DNA from: Phoebastria nigripes
Lineage: Eukaryota; Chordata; Aves; Procellariiformes; Diomedeidae
Length of the DNA stretch: 64,000 nt
Reading direction: 5' to 3'
NCBI GenBank assembly: GCA_035582835.1
Contig: JAYKAV010003143.1
Span: 681,435 to 745,434 of the forward strand
In this document: positions 25,301 to 36,920 of the stretch, one piece after another
Numbering within the stretch: the first letter of the stretch is position 1
Layout: every line of letters starts with the position of its first letter
The notes under the pieces: model-generated
Seen by the model: only the letters and a program-made list of their open reading frames with translations
What the model was told of the DNA's origin: nothing
Databases searched by the model: none
Position numbers and translations under genes: made by a program

Positions 25301-26230
25301 TCAGGCAATTTCCTTAGCATAAAAACAGTTCATTCAAATTAGTCGTAGCTGCTAATGACTCTGTGTCCCTCCTGCTTACTGTGAAGCTTCTCAGCAGAGG
25401 TGGAACAGCCAACAATTTTCATAACTTTATAAATGGTGCATGACCTTGTAGCCCAAGGCATGTTAATGTTCTATATATTTTTCCTTGACTTCACTGTGCC
25501 TGTTTAAAGTACTGAGCAATCTGGTGCAAGATTGTGATGCTGGAGATACCAACTGGAAGCAGTCTTATCCAGATCTCAGGCTGGAGTTTCACCTTTACAG
25601 GCTGACCTCATGAGAGCAGTTTCACACACAAAAGGGAGCAAATAGTTGTAGCCAGACATTTGCAGGTTGTATTTTCGGTCACATTGCTGCATTTTTTCCT
25701 GTTTCAGTAGACGAATCCAAATTAGGATGTTGCTCTCTTTAAATGTGTATTTTTATTTTTCACCGTTATGTGTTGCTGTTACATGGGAGGATAAGCATCT
25801 TTTTGTATAATCTCTCAGCCCAGATAAACCTGTCAAGATTGAAAAAGATTGTGTACAAAGAAAATAATGTTGCATACAGCTGCTAAGTGACTGCAAAGTG
25901 TTGCTGTAGTACTAAAATCGCAGAGCGGTTAATAGACTGGAGCGATCTCCAAACTGGCTGTTGCCTTTTTTTGCTGAAGCCGATGACAACACATCTGAGA
26001 TGAGAGAGAGAGAGCAGCATTGTTACCCTGCAAAATAACGGTCACACTCATTCTCTCAAAATTATTTTGATACCCTTGGTTAAAGAATACTTTTGCCAAT
26101 GGTAGGAAATTTTCAAAGTTTTTGCGTACTTTCTTTTTCCACAGGACATCTCTTTTTGCTTTGGACCTCTCCTGAAGCCAAGAGTCAGGTAGTAAGGAAT
26201 TCCAAGTGTAAGTCTTCTGTCTCTTTCCAG
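22387..26230. other. AT-rich non-coding stretch
   Basis: No repeat family or convincing exon is seen. Open frames (for example one of 119 codons at 22,909-23,268) lack splice context and known motifs. Confidence 0.45.
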
Positions 26231-26307
26231 TCACCTCAGAGGTATGGTTTTGAAAAATCCTCTGTATGATGTTGTTTCTCAAACGAACAGTTAGACAATG
26301 GTGCCAG
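26231..26307 (+). other. 77-base exon-like segment, probably untranslated if real
   Basis: A strong acceptor (CTTCTGTCTCTTTCCAG) and a strong donor (GTGCCAG then GTATGT) bound 77 bases. All three frames contain stops. One frame holds a short ATG peptide ending in TAG. If transcribed from the CpG island it would be a 5' UTR exon upstream of the coding candidate at 28.6 kb. It may be a decoy. Confidence 0.2.
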
Positions 26308-26962
26308 GTATGTTGGGTTTCTTTATCATTTTCCTTTCTTTCCTTTCTATTGAAATAAATGAAGGGATGTTTTGGAATGAAAAATGCATTGTTCATTATG
26401 TAGACCATCATAGCTCCTTGGACTTCAGCCGTGCTTCTGTACTGGTGTAATTTTCATGTCCCACAGGGTATGATCATGTATCCTCTTTTTATTTTGAAGA
26501 CCCTAATTGTAAACATATGCTTAAACTGGATGTACCTAGTGGCAGAGGTGTGTGTTCTAGAATGAGATCAAAGCNCAGGCAGGGAAAAGTTAGTGCATTG
26601 TTTGAGGTCTGCTTATGTTAGGTTGGTGATTAGTTTGTGTTTGTATGTAATAAACTAGAGACTGCAACTGCCATGGCTCTAGTGTGACTATTGATCAACT
26701 GAATATCATTTAGACATAACGAGCTTAATGAAAGCATACTTGCACTGTTTTGAGGCTTGTGGAGTGATGGGAGGGGGCATTTTCACAGGGCATATAGTCT
26801 GGCCTTTAGCTTCAACCCAAAGAAGTATGTCCTCTGTGATCTGACTTGTAAGATAATAGTGAGAGATCAGTGATACTAAGGGGAGGGACATCACATGCAT
26901 GGTGATGATTATCAGTAACTTTTCAACTTTTAAGAAGGTGTGGAAGAAGCATTTTTACTTAC

Positions 26963-27069
26963 CTTTTGTGGCTATTGCTGGGCAATGTAGAACAGTACAT
27001 AGAGTAAGGCTCCAGTTTAGCAAAACTATGGTTGTTCATGTATTTGCTTTTTAGTTGATAGTTATTAAC
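26963..27069 (-). CDS. 107-base exon-like fragment, unidentified
   Basis: On the minus strand the acceptor TATTAGAACTACAG is followed by an open frame beginning VNNYQLKSKYMNN and ending YCSTLPSNSHK, then the excellent donor AAAAG-GTAAGTAAAAA. The frame enters in phase 0 and leaves after two bases of a codon. The splice sites are among the best on this strand, but no partner exon can be assigned and the peptide is not recognised. Confidence 0.22.
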
Positions 27070-28498
27070 CTGTAGTTCTAATAGAATAGAAATTGGGTAT
27101 GATTTAGAGTCAGAAAAAAGGTTATACAACTTCATAAACAGTGCAGGTGATACTGAGACACAGAAATTGCTATTACTTAGGTTGAGCTGGAATTTATGGT
27201 TCCCCAGATTTTTTGCAAAAATCAATGGATAAGTTGTACGCGCAAGGTACCTAATTCAGCTATTTAGCTAGTCTTTTCTAGTGATTCTTGCAAAATTCTG
27301 TCTCCAGGGGTCTCTGAGACCAGCTGCAGTGGTACGTTGTATGTGAGAATCGTGCGTGTTTTCTGTTTGCTAATTTTAGGACATTTCTGATATATGTGAT
27401 ATTGTAAGGGTGCTAGAAATATAGGTAAATGCAGCAGGGTGAGATGAATAAAGATTGCACTGAAATGTAAATGGGAAAAATAATTTGTAATATGATAGGT
27501 TTTTGAAAACATCTAACAGTTTTCATGAACAAAAAGCTGTAGTATAAATTCAAAACTATGTATAAATACGTACATACGATAAAGGTACTTTTTATTTTGG
27601 AATATACATAGCTTTTATTCTGAAAAAGCATTTCCTTTTGCCTTGTTTTGCATGGAAATGAAATCGGTAGTTATGCTTGAAGGGAGCTTTACTGTAGTCC
27701 ATGGGCCCATATGCTCTGTGGCAGAGTATATCTGCCCGGTGATCTGGAAGTGGTCTCGTTTACATGTGTTTAAAAAGTCTTGTGTTTCTGCTGTACAGAC
27801 AAAACCTCTTCATTCTAGGTGCCTAAAGGCAGGCTTTTTTACCTGTGTAGGAGTTAACTTTTCATTGCAGTAAAACAGCCAAGCACCAAGGAACTCTCCT
27901 GTTAGTGCTGATGGCTCATCTATTATCTACTAGAGCTCGAGTCAGTGTCTGTCAAGATGCTGAATTTGAGGCCTAGGCTTTTTGTTTTATTTTGTTTTCC
28001 TCCCCCCACCCCCGGAGTCAAGTGCCTGAACAAATTGTGTACCAATTGATGGTAAGTACCAATTAGAAGCACGAAGCAGACTTCAGAGTCTTAGGCACCT
28101 GAGACTAGAGTTGAGATTGTGAACCTGTGTATTGTTCATGTACTTGTGTCTGGAATTGAGCTCAACTTTGAGCTTCAACCCTCAGTTGATATGACAGCAT
28201 TCATGGAGGCAATAGCTGCAGTTCTTTGCAAGTCAGTTGGCTTCCCCCCACCGCCCCCAGCTTTTAACTGTGATGTTTGAAACTGATTCCAGCATCCAGT
28301 TATGAAAAGGCCGTATTGGCTATTAGTTTTATTGTACAGGTGAGAAAGCTTAAGCTCTGAGCAAGTGATGTTTTGTTTTCTCACAGCTTTCTTGTTCAAG
28401 CCAGAAATAAACTCCCATATCCGAACTCAAAGACATGAGAACAATCAGGAAAATCTACGACCCAGTTGCATTTAAAAGCTATTATTTTCACCTTCCAG

Positions 28499-28712
28499 AA
28501 GCAGTTTTCACTTATCAGTAATAGGCAGCTAACTTAAAGTACAATAAAAAGTTTGAGAAGAAAGATAAACTTGCTGTGTTTAAGCGGTGATGGATTTAGC
28601 AAGTTCTTGTTTGAAACTTTTCCTCAAAGACTGTCACAGTGATGAAGTACCATCAAGCCACAGCAATTCTGAATCTATTGCCTTCCCCATCAGGAATACA
28701 CTGAGAAAACAG
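28499..28712 (+). CDS. Candidate first coding exon of a rightward gene
   Basis: The acceptor ATTATTTTCACCTTCCAG opens the exon. After about 90 bases of 5' UTR with an in-frame TAA, an ATG at 28,590 (G at -3 and G at +4, a good Kozak context) starts a 41-codon frame. It reads MDLASSCLKLFLKDC at its beginning and PIRNTLRKQ at its end, and finishes exactly at a strong donor, AAACAG followed by GTACGT. Serine-rich residues fill the middle. No signal peptide or known domain is visible. The CpG-island exon at 14.4 kb could splice to it. No following exon could be assigned with confidence and I cannot name the protein. Confidence 0.33.
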
Positions 28713-29746
28713 GTACGTGCTCATCCTTGCTGTTGAAACTAGTGGTTAGCTATTGCCAATTCCTCTTCCTCCTGTTCATTCCAGGAGAACTCAAAATTCC
28801 TTTGGCAGGTAGAAGTTGGAAATTAATCTGACATTTAATCCTCTCCCAGCCTAAGTCCAATCCAAAAAAACCTCTCACCAGACATTAATCAGATCACAAA
28901 TTTAGAAGTCTAACGGAATGTACAATCTAGTAAAGACAAATTAAGCCAGTTCTTGATGCTGTCTCAGAGTAACTTTCATGTGGATAAACACCTAGGAGGT
29001 GTGACATCTTGCCTGCATTACATGCTTTTATTGGTCTAGGTGAGAATGGAAATGTGTCGTTGTAGCCTAAAAAGGTACCTTTCACAGTACTCTCATTTTA
29101 CAGTAAAAATGTGCAAAATACCATATCCTCTTCCCTCAATCTGTGGATGGAAACATGTTTTATTATTGTACTTCGTAATGGTTATGTTCTCTGAGAATGA
29201 GTTAGTTCCCATAGATTGCTGTAGGAGTCAAATGAAGTTCTAAAAGGCAAGCTTCTGCTTTATTATCCTACTTCCAAAAGGTATTGCAATGTATTCAAGG
29301 TAGTAAAAGTCCTTTTGTGATCAGATTTTATTGTAGATTACCTGCACAGGCCTCTCTACTCATTCAAGACTCATGACTCCAGTGAGTCATGTCTTTGTTC
29401 TCAGTTGGTTTCTTTCTTTCTTCAGTTTCTTTCTTTGTCCCTTCAGTGTACCTTCTTCATGTTTCTTATTCCTTCTCCTTAATTTTTCATCTAACTTTTA
29501 TGTTTGATCTGCATATTTTGAAATTCTTTCATTTTGATTTATCCAAAGGGTGGAGTGGAAAAACTCTTGGTTTTGTGGGACAGATTAAGTATGCAAAAAG
29601 TTAACAAATCACCTAAATTATGCTCATAGGACTACCTGGGGGCAGAGAGTAGAATATACAATCTCAATAATGAGCAAGTTGGCCAAAGAAATCCATTGAC
29701 ACATTATTTTTAAAGAGGAAATAATTACGGAAAGAATGACTTTCTA

Positions 29747-31213
29747 TGCTGATCTCATTCCGCCAAAGTTCAGCCTAGGGTTAAAAAGCGTCTCATTTGT
29801 TTAGTGGTGTGTTTGGTAATATCAGTTCAGTCTGATACTCAGTTATGATGGAGAGATGTTTGCTTCCATTTTGTTTGATAGCTATGGTTTCCCACTGTAC
29901 ACTGCATACATTATAACTATACCAAGAGAACTGATAACGCAGAGTAAAGCTGGCATCTTGGTGTCTCAGTTTGATGCTGGAATTTATAATCTGTAAAAGA
30001 TGGTGGAGTATGGACTGATTGCAAGAGTGATTTGAAGAAGTCTGATTGTTGCTTATAATGTCAACAGTTAAATGAGTATCACCCATCACTAGTCATTAAC
30101 TTCATATTTAGGTCAGATTAATTGGCTGGAAAAAGTTGGGAACTATATGCTGTACGCATGTTGCTAACGTGGGTATAATGACTGGGGATACCTGTGGTAA
30201 ACTTCACCAGTAAGTGAAGAGTTGCGCTTTATTAATCAGTATACATACACTGAAGAGTCTGCAAGCAGCTTCGCATAATGAGAGTGAAGAATTTCTACTC
30301 TGTTATTAACCATGAAAAAAAGAAAATCAGGCATAAAGTAAGATTTCATCCAAATGAGTTTGTATTTCTAGGGTTTTGAATGGATTCATGACTTAAACTG
30401 TTTAGCAGATCGACTTGCTTAAGAAACACAACTGGTTTCTAGCTGACACACAGGATTTTATGAAGTGATTGATCACAGCTGCCAATTGCCCAGGTCAGTG
30501 GGATGTTCCATATTGGCAGTCCCCATAGTATGTGTATAGATTAGTCTGAAAAAGGCTGGGGCGGGGAGCGACAATGGGGGAGGAAAGCAGTTCTCAGTTC
30601 AGTTAATGTGATCTTAAAAGTATTCTAAATGCATAAGTGTCTGCTTTGTAAAATTAAGTCCAAGATGGGCTTTATGTGTTGGTCAGACTTCTCTTGTATC
30701 TTGGTTTTTTTTGTGTGTGTTTTCCCTGTTGAGTTTTCCAAGTAAAAATCGGAAGCCTGGTGAAGGAATGGGAAAAGAAATACGCAGTGACTGTTGTGTG
30801 CATTTTTTTTCACCATTATTTCTAAGTGAAAGATAGTCATTAAACTTTCATGATTTGTCAGCTTCCCTAGGGAAGCTGATGGGAGGAAAGAAACTGGGAA
30901 TTTAATCTTGCTCTTGCTGAGCTCAATGGGAATTTACCATTAATTTCTGTTGGAGAAGGATCATGCCCTAAGTCAGCAGATGAAATAAATAATGCTTAAG
31001 TCTTCAGCTTGCTATTAATTCATGATTATTTTTCTTATCATTAAATGGGTGGGAGATTGGCAGGTCAGATGTTTTATTCCCAAGCCTTGCTGTGGATCTG
31101 CAGCTAAAAAACTTGATCAACTTAATTCTTCTCTCTGTGATCCTGTTTACCGCCTGTAAAACAGAGAAAATCTTTTTAACCCTAGGCTGAACTTTGGCGG
31201 AATGAGATCAGCA
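29747..31213. repeat. Perfect 42-bp inverted repeats 1.38 kb apart
   Basis: The left arm is 29,747-29,788, beginning TGCTGATCTCATTCCGCC and ending GGGTTAAAAAG. The right arm, 31,172-31,213, is its exact reverse complement over all 42 bases. The match ends abruptly at both sides of each arm. The 1,383-base interior is AT-rich with no transposase-like frame. The arms could be terminal repeats of an unclassified DNA transposon or an inverted duplication. I see no flanking target-site duplication and no match to avian mariner or hAT ends that I remember. Confidence 0.9.
30858..30879. repeat. 22-bp perfect palindrome
   Basis: Eleven bases, TCAGCTTCCCT, are followed directly by their exact reverse complement with no spacer. 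It lies within the segment bounded by the 42-bp inverted repeats, but not at its centre. Confidence 0.95.
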
Positions 31214-31848
31214 AAATCCTCTTAAGAAGAGCACTGAAGAGCAATATCTCGAAGTAAGCTCTAATCCTCATACTCAGAGCCTTCAGAAGATACAGATGTT
31301 TGGGAATGTTTCAAGATAGGATGGGAATGCCCAGTTTTTGAGAGTTATGCGGTGGCCCACGTAGATTTAATCATTGGAAGGGCAGAAAAATAAGGAAGAT
31401 ATAGACATAGATAATGGAAGGACAAGTCTGACCTTTGTTAGCCCATGAAAAACATGCCCCTTAGGTGAAATTTGGAGACGTGTTAATATTACCAATAGTG
31501 ATCTAATGTAGCTTCTGGGATTTGAGTAATGACCCACTCATAGGGACACTTTCAGTTATTCAATAAACTATGGCGCATCCATTTAGCTTGCAGCAATTTA
31601 TGAAATGAGGTTGCAAACCTCTTTCTGAATTTGTTCCAACATTAAATGGACTGAATACTTTCTGTCCTCTGCCTGGAATCCTTTGATACGACAAAAGCGA
31701 GGTCTTCTGTGAGAATGTTGGTGCCTTTTCTACACTATATCTATACTCTGTGTAGGGCAGTTAGATGAATACATTGTGTCTTGCACTGATGCTATGTTTA
31801 AAATGGGGAAGGAAAAAAGAATTTAAAGCAAGAGCGTATCCTTTAATG

Positions 31849-33001
31849 GTAACTGTATTGGGTTTGCGTGGCAAGGTTTTGGTAGCGTGGGGGCTACAGG
31901 GGTGGCTTCTGTGAGAAGCTGGTAGAAGCTTCCCCTATGTCCAACAGAGCCAATGCCAGCCAGCTCCAAGANGGACCCGCCGCTGGCCAACACTGAGCCC
32001 ATCAGCAATGGTGGTAGTACCTCTGTGATAACGTAGTTAAGAAGGGGGCGGGGGGAAAACTGCAGAAATTGCAGCGGGGGAGAGGCGTGAGCATATGTGA
32101 GAGAAACAACTCTGCAGACACCAAGGTCAGTGAAGAAGGAGAGGGAGGAGGTGCTCCAGGCACCAGAGCAGAGATTCCCCTGCAGCCTGTGGTGAAGACC
32201 ATGGTGAAGCAGGCTGTCCCCCTGCAGCCCATGGAGGTTAACGGTGGAGCAGATATCCACCTGCAGCCTGTGGAGGACCCCATGCTGGAGCAGGTGGATG
32301 CCCGAAGGAGGCTGTGACCACCGTGGGAAGCCTGTGCTGGAGCAGGCTCCTGGCAGGACCTGTGGACCCGTGGAGAGAGAAGCCCACGCTGGAGCAGGTT
32401 TGCTGGCAGGACTTGTGACCCCGTGGGGGACCCATGCTGGAGCAGTCTGTTCCTGAAGGACTGCACCCTGTGGAAGGGACCCATGTTGGAGCAGTTCGTG
32501 AAGAACCACAGCCCATGGGAAGGACTCACATTGGAGAAGTTCATGGAGGACTCTCCCATGGGAGGGACCCTACGCTGGAGCAGGGGAAGAGTGTGGGGAG
32601 TCCTCTTCCTGAGGAGGAAGGAGCAGCAGAGACAACGTGTGATGAACTGACCGCGACCCCATTCCCTGTCCCCCTGTGCTGCTGGGGGGGGAGGAGGTGG
32701 AGAATTTGGGAGTGAATTTGAGCCCAGGAAGAAGGGAGGTGTGGGGGGAAGGTGTTTTAATATTTAGTTTTTATTTCTCACTATCCTACTCTGTTTTGAT
32801 GGGTAATAAATTAAATTAATTTTCCTGAAGTCAAGTCTGTTTTGCCCGTGACAGTAATTGGTGAGTGATCTCTCCCTGTCCTTATCTTGACCCATGAGCC
32901 TTTCGTTATATTTTCTCTCCCTTGTCCAGCTGAGGAGGGGAGTGATAGAGCGGCTTTGGTGGGCACCTGGCGTCCAGCCATGGTCAACCCACCACAGTAA
33001 C
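31849..33001 (+). mobile_element. Long avian endogenous retrovirus solo LTR (about 1.14 kb) with GTAAC target-site duplication
   Basis: The LTR begins with TG at 31,854 (TGTATTGGGTTTGCGTGG) and ends with CA at 32,996 (GTCAACCCACCACA). It is flanked by exact GTAAC duplications at 31,849-31,853 and 32,997-33,001. A polyadenylation signal AATAAA lies at 32,805-32,810 and a weak TATA-like TTAAGAA near 32,037. The middle is an array of about nine diverged repeats. No viral genes adjoin it, so it is a solo LTR. The long open frames on both strands come from the GC-rich array and are not genes. I remember this type as abundant in neoavian birds but do not assign a family name. Confidence 0.9.
32177..32590 (+). 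repeat. Internal array of about nine 36-53-bp units in the long LTR
   Basis: Successive units share the core CTGGAGCAG (variants TTGGAGAAG and GTGGAGCAG), preceded by a CCCATGG/CCCGTGG-like box. Unit length varies from about 36 to 53 bases and the units are clearly diverged. Confidence 0.75.
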
Positions 33002-33431
33002 CCATAAGCCCAGGCCATAGCATCAGTTCAAAGTGCTTTTGAAAGCTGTGAAAACAGCTGAGTGTCCTGCTGAATGTAATTGGGGAGTAAAACATGCAAT
33101 ACTTTGTGAGAAGGAAAGAAGTGGTAAAACCACAGGTCTCAAGTACAGACCTCAAAGTGATGTTTCTGTCAGAACAATACAACACTTGCTGCATCCCTGG
33201 CTTTACAAGTGAGAAGCTTCAAAGGGGCAGGCTTTGAATACTAAATGTGCTTATGACATATTTCCAGTGGAAGATGCACATGTTGACTCTGAATTGGAAG
33301 TACTTCTAGCTGTGTGATCGTAATCAAAGCTGAGCTCACAGAAAGGAGGCTTTGTCTCCTGAGATGAGTGAGTGGTAGAACAAATGCTCATTAAGGGTTG
33401 CTGATGATTTTATTATAGTATTTCTAAGTAT

Positions 33432-33580
33432 CTATATATGTCTAGGTATGTCCTTTTCACTGATGACATGCTCAGTGGACACAGGAAGCTTGATGTTATT
33501 TTCACTGATTTGAGCCATGTTTATTATGCTTATGGCCTCATTCAGTGCTAATTGAAGTAAGAGTCCATCGGCAGACTTTG
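33432..33580 (-). CDS. Possible terminal exon, unidentified
   Basis: On the minus strand the acceptor ACTTTTCCATTCTACTTACAG is followed by an open frame of 48 codons ending in TAG. It begins KSADGLLLQLALNEA and includes SIINMAQISENNIKLPVSTE. No donor occurs before the stop, so it would be a last coding exon. The residue pattern looks protein-like and helical, but no family is recognised. It could belong to the same leftward gene as the exon pair at 54.6-55.0 kb. Confidence 0.2.
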
Positions 33581-34190
33581 CTGTAAGTAGAATGGAAAAG
33601 TCAAATGAAGTAGTGATTATAAAGAAGTCATTTTTGCTTGTTTGCAGTAACTTCTTGAACTGGAAGATGCTTGTACTGTGGTTCCCAGATACCTCATACT
33701 CCACATTATATGCTGGGTCTCAGTAACTCCTGCAGGAACCAGGATAAAAAACTTTAGGAAACTCCCTATGCACTTAGAAAACACTCAATATTTAACAGTT
33801 ATTAAAGTTTGAGTTTAACCTTTGAGTTCTCAAGGTTCCCAGCTTTAAAATACTCACAGCAAAATAAGTTTTATTAGGAACAGAGCTATTTGTACTTCTG
33901 GCCTTAAAGTGAGAGCCTTGGTGAACCGTACATAAGGCTAGGAACTGGCTAACATGAAAAAATCACACGTGAGATCCCGCAATTTTACATCAGCTGAGAA
34001 CGTGCCTGTCTATTTATACAGAAAACTGGGATGAAGGAAAAGTAGTAGTCCAGGCTCTAACGCCTGTTCTTTGGGCATAGTTGGGAATAGAAGGATGGCA
34101 GTTGTGCGGCATTGCTGGCACTTGAGTAATAGCTGCTGGTGGACAGTGTTGTGACTCCTCCTTCTTTTAGGGCTTGTTTTTCTTATCCAG

Positions 34191-34252
34191 GTACTGGAGA
34201 GGCCTGGAGCCTTTGCAGTACTTAAATGGGCCAGCTGGTAACTAGCAAAAAG
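34191..34252 (+). other. 62-base exon-like segment
   Basis: The acceptor TGTTTTTCTTATCCAG and the donor AAAAAG-GTAAGG bound 62 bases. Two frames reach a stop before that donor; an alternative donor (CAGCTG then GTAACT) would leave a short open piece. It does not extend the frame of the 28.6-kb exon cleanly, so it is either untranslated or a decoy. Confidence 0.13.
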
Positions 34253-36920
34253 GTAAGGTGCAAACTAGTCATTTTCTAACAGAACCTTCTCAGTCTTTGT
34301 TCCTGTGGCGTGAAATGTTTCATGCTGAAACATTTTCACATAGGAGATACTAATGACTTTCATTCCAGATTGGCACAAAAATAACACTCCTTTTTTTTTT
34401 TTTTTGGTGGAAGGTCAGCAAAGGCATGAAACTGGAACTGAGCAACACTTCTGTTTGGCATGTCTGAAGGCTCTGGAAGTAGATGATGGTTCAAAATGGT
34501 TTTTTCTTTTTTTTTTCTGAGCTGATTCAGTAGCTCTACTTTTTTTTTTTCCCCCTCTTTTTTCCTGTGAGCAGTGAGCTGTTGAGTGGTTATGCCACTA
34601 AGAACCAGCTCATGCTGCTTGTGAACATCAGAATTTTCTGTAACCCTTCTCAGCTGACTCATGGTCATGGTTGTATAAAACTACTCTTTGCCTAGAATTG
34701 CTTTTTATTTTTTAAAAAGCAGACAACCCTCCCTACCTAAACCATACAGTTATTCAACAGAACTTACTCTGAAGGGAGGGCAGGAGAACCCCTGAAGGAA
34801 AAGGAAAATTTTAAGTGGTAAGGATAGCAGCACATGATATATGTGGACCTTGTTCTATAGGGACTCCAAGCTGGCCTGCCAAAGTCAAGCAGGAAATGGA
34901 AACGGAGAAGAAAAATTCTTGGCTTCTGAGTCAGACTCGAGGGTTAAGCCACAGTCAAGCCACGGATGCCCTCTAAATTTTTCTAGGTAGGATTGTGGAA
35001 ATTGGATGTGACGGAACAGAGCTTTTGGTCAATGGAAAGTCCTGATNCAGAGTCATGTGAGGTTCACTTGCAAGTTTTATCTAAAAGGCTTGTCCAAAAT
35101 AGTGGTGTTTCTCCTATCACAAGCTGAACTGTAGAAATTTTGCTTTAGTTGAGGTTATTGAAACCCAGAGGGAAAGCTGCTTTAGAGACCCCTTACAGGA
35201 TAATGTTCTGAGAAAATTGTTCTTTTGATGCCTTGATTTGAAACTCATGCTTCTCATTAACACAGTGCAGGGTGCCTGGAGATCTGTCACTGACAAGGGT
35301 GTGCATTAGCTGGAAAACAGTGTGAATCCACCACATGGGTGTACAGGGTTAAAAAGCAAAGTAGGAGAAGAAAGGAGAGACTCAAATTAGGTATCTGTTA
35401 GTGATTTGAGAGCCATGTGATTTAAGAAAAAATCTGTACTGAGCTGATTTTCAGGAAACCAGCTATCCTGACAGATTGACCAATGCAGTGTGACATGAGA
35501 ACACCGCCTCCTAATACTTTCATTTAGGGAAATATTTCTTTTGTCCCAATTGAACATCAGCATTCCCATGAAACCTGTCAGTTGAAGAATGAGAAACCAT
35601 TGCACAGAAGACCCTCAGTTTTTTTTTTCCTGAGGGAACAGTTACGGGTTTTTTTTCTCTGTATTGGGTTTTCAGGGTAGTGTAGTACTACTGAAGACGT
35701 GAATCCTCCACGCTGGAGGCCTCTGGTCTTGCCTGCCTGTAGAAGAGTTGCTGGAGATTTTTTTTGAGTTACCTCTGATGATGTTTAGCCTGACAGCCAT
35801 GATACTCGTATTCAGAGACAGAGTATAGAGTAATGTGAACGCAATGTTGTGTTTCACTTCTAATGCTGACCTAGAATATCCTATTTTACTGACTAGCTTA
35901 AGTGTATATTTCTTCTGTTTATTTTTGGGTAGCATTTCCTTTCTTGGTGACATATTATAGTTTCTGGGTAAAGGAAGGAGATAAAATAGCAGAATTCCGG
36001 AGTCCTATGGTACCAATATTATACAGTGTAATGTGTCATTTGATGTATTGCTCACTGCAGCAGGCTGGATAAATTGCAAGATCTGTGTGAAACCTAGAGC
36101 AATGTGCTGTCATATACCTAGGTCAGATTTTGTTAGAGGAAAACGCACTGTAATTTGACAAATGAAGAGAGAGTAGCCAAATAATGTGCAACAAAGTTTC
36201 AGTATGTGCAAACCAACTGTATAATACATAGGCTTAAAAGGTTCAATATTTTTTCTGACTTTCTTTGGAGATTATTTGCTGCCCTGTTAATTTTCTAAAA
36301 GAACATGAAATCCATTTGTGTTCTGAAATTATTATAACTCTTAAATTAGTGCTCTTTGCACTGATTAAGTATTTGCTTAACATCAGTTCAGTGCATTTTC
36401 AGTCTTAAAGAATTTGACCTACAAAGGACATTATAGTACCCTACCAAAAAAAAGCCCCCTCAAGTTTTTGTTTGAGTGCCTTGTGCAAAATAATTCTAGT
36501 GATAAATGCATGTATTTGCCTACTTCATTCTCCAGACCTAGCAGAGAAGGCTTTTCTTAACTTGTGGTTGCTAACGTAAGGTTACTTGTGGTGTTACTAC
36601 CATAGAGTAAAATCCTAGTGAAAAGAAAGCATATTAGCAGATTAAGAGGAGAAAACGTGGAACTGTTTACTGGGATTTTACTTGGTGCTGACTTACGTTT
36701 ACTAGTTTGAATTAGAACTATAACTTCAGTATTCCTGAAGACAAGGCCTTAAAAACAAGCTTATTGCCCTATGAAAATGATCTTTGTTAGTTTAGAGTAA
36801 CTTGGTCTAATTCCTCATAGCTCATTCACTTTTTGTTTTGCATGTAGAGTGGAGGGAGGCATGAGTTCTTACTACCAGATAGTTCAGAATAATCTCTGTC
36901 TGTTATCTTCTCTCTGAACT
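34253..36920. other. AT-rich non-coding stretch
   Basis: No repeat family or convincing gene is seen. Several T-rich tracts are present near 34,390, 34,500 and 34,540. Confidence 0.45.

Noticed and set aside
25929..26411. 160-codon minus-strand frame
   Set aside because: No splice sites at suitable places, no known motif, and a plus-strand exon-like segment lies inside it. It is plausible as a chance frame.
31823..32650. Open frames of up to 228 codons on both strands
   Set aside because: They lie within the GC-rich repeat array of the long LTR; several frames are open at once on both strands, the mark of composition rather than coding.
35773..35870. Minus-strand exon-like frame ending at a GTAACT donor
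   Set aside because: The acceptor lacks a pyrimidine tract and there is no family resemblance.
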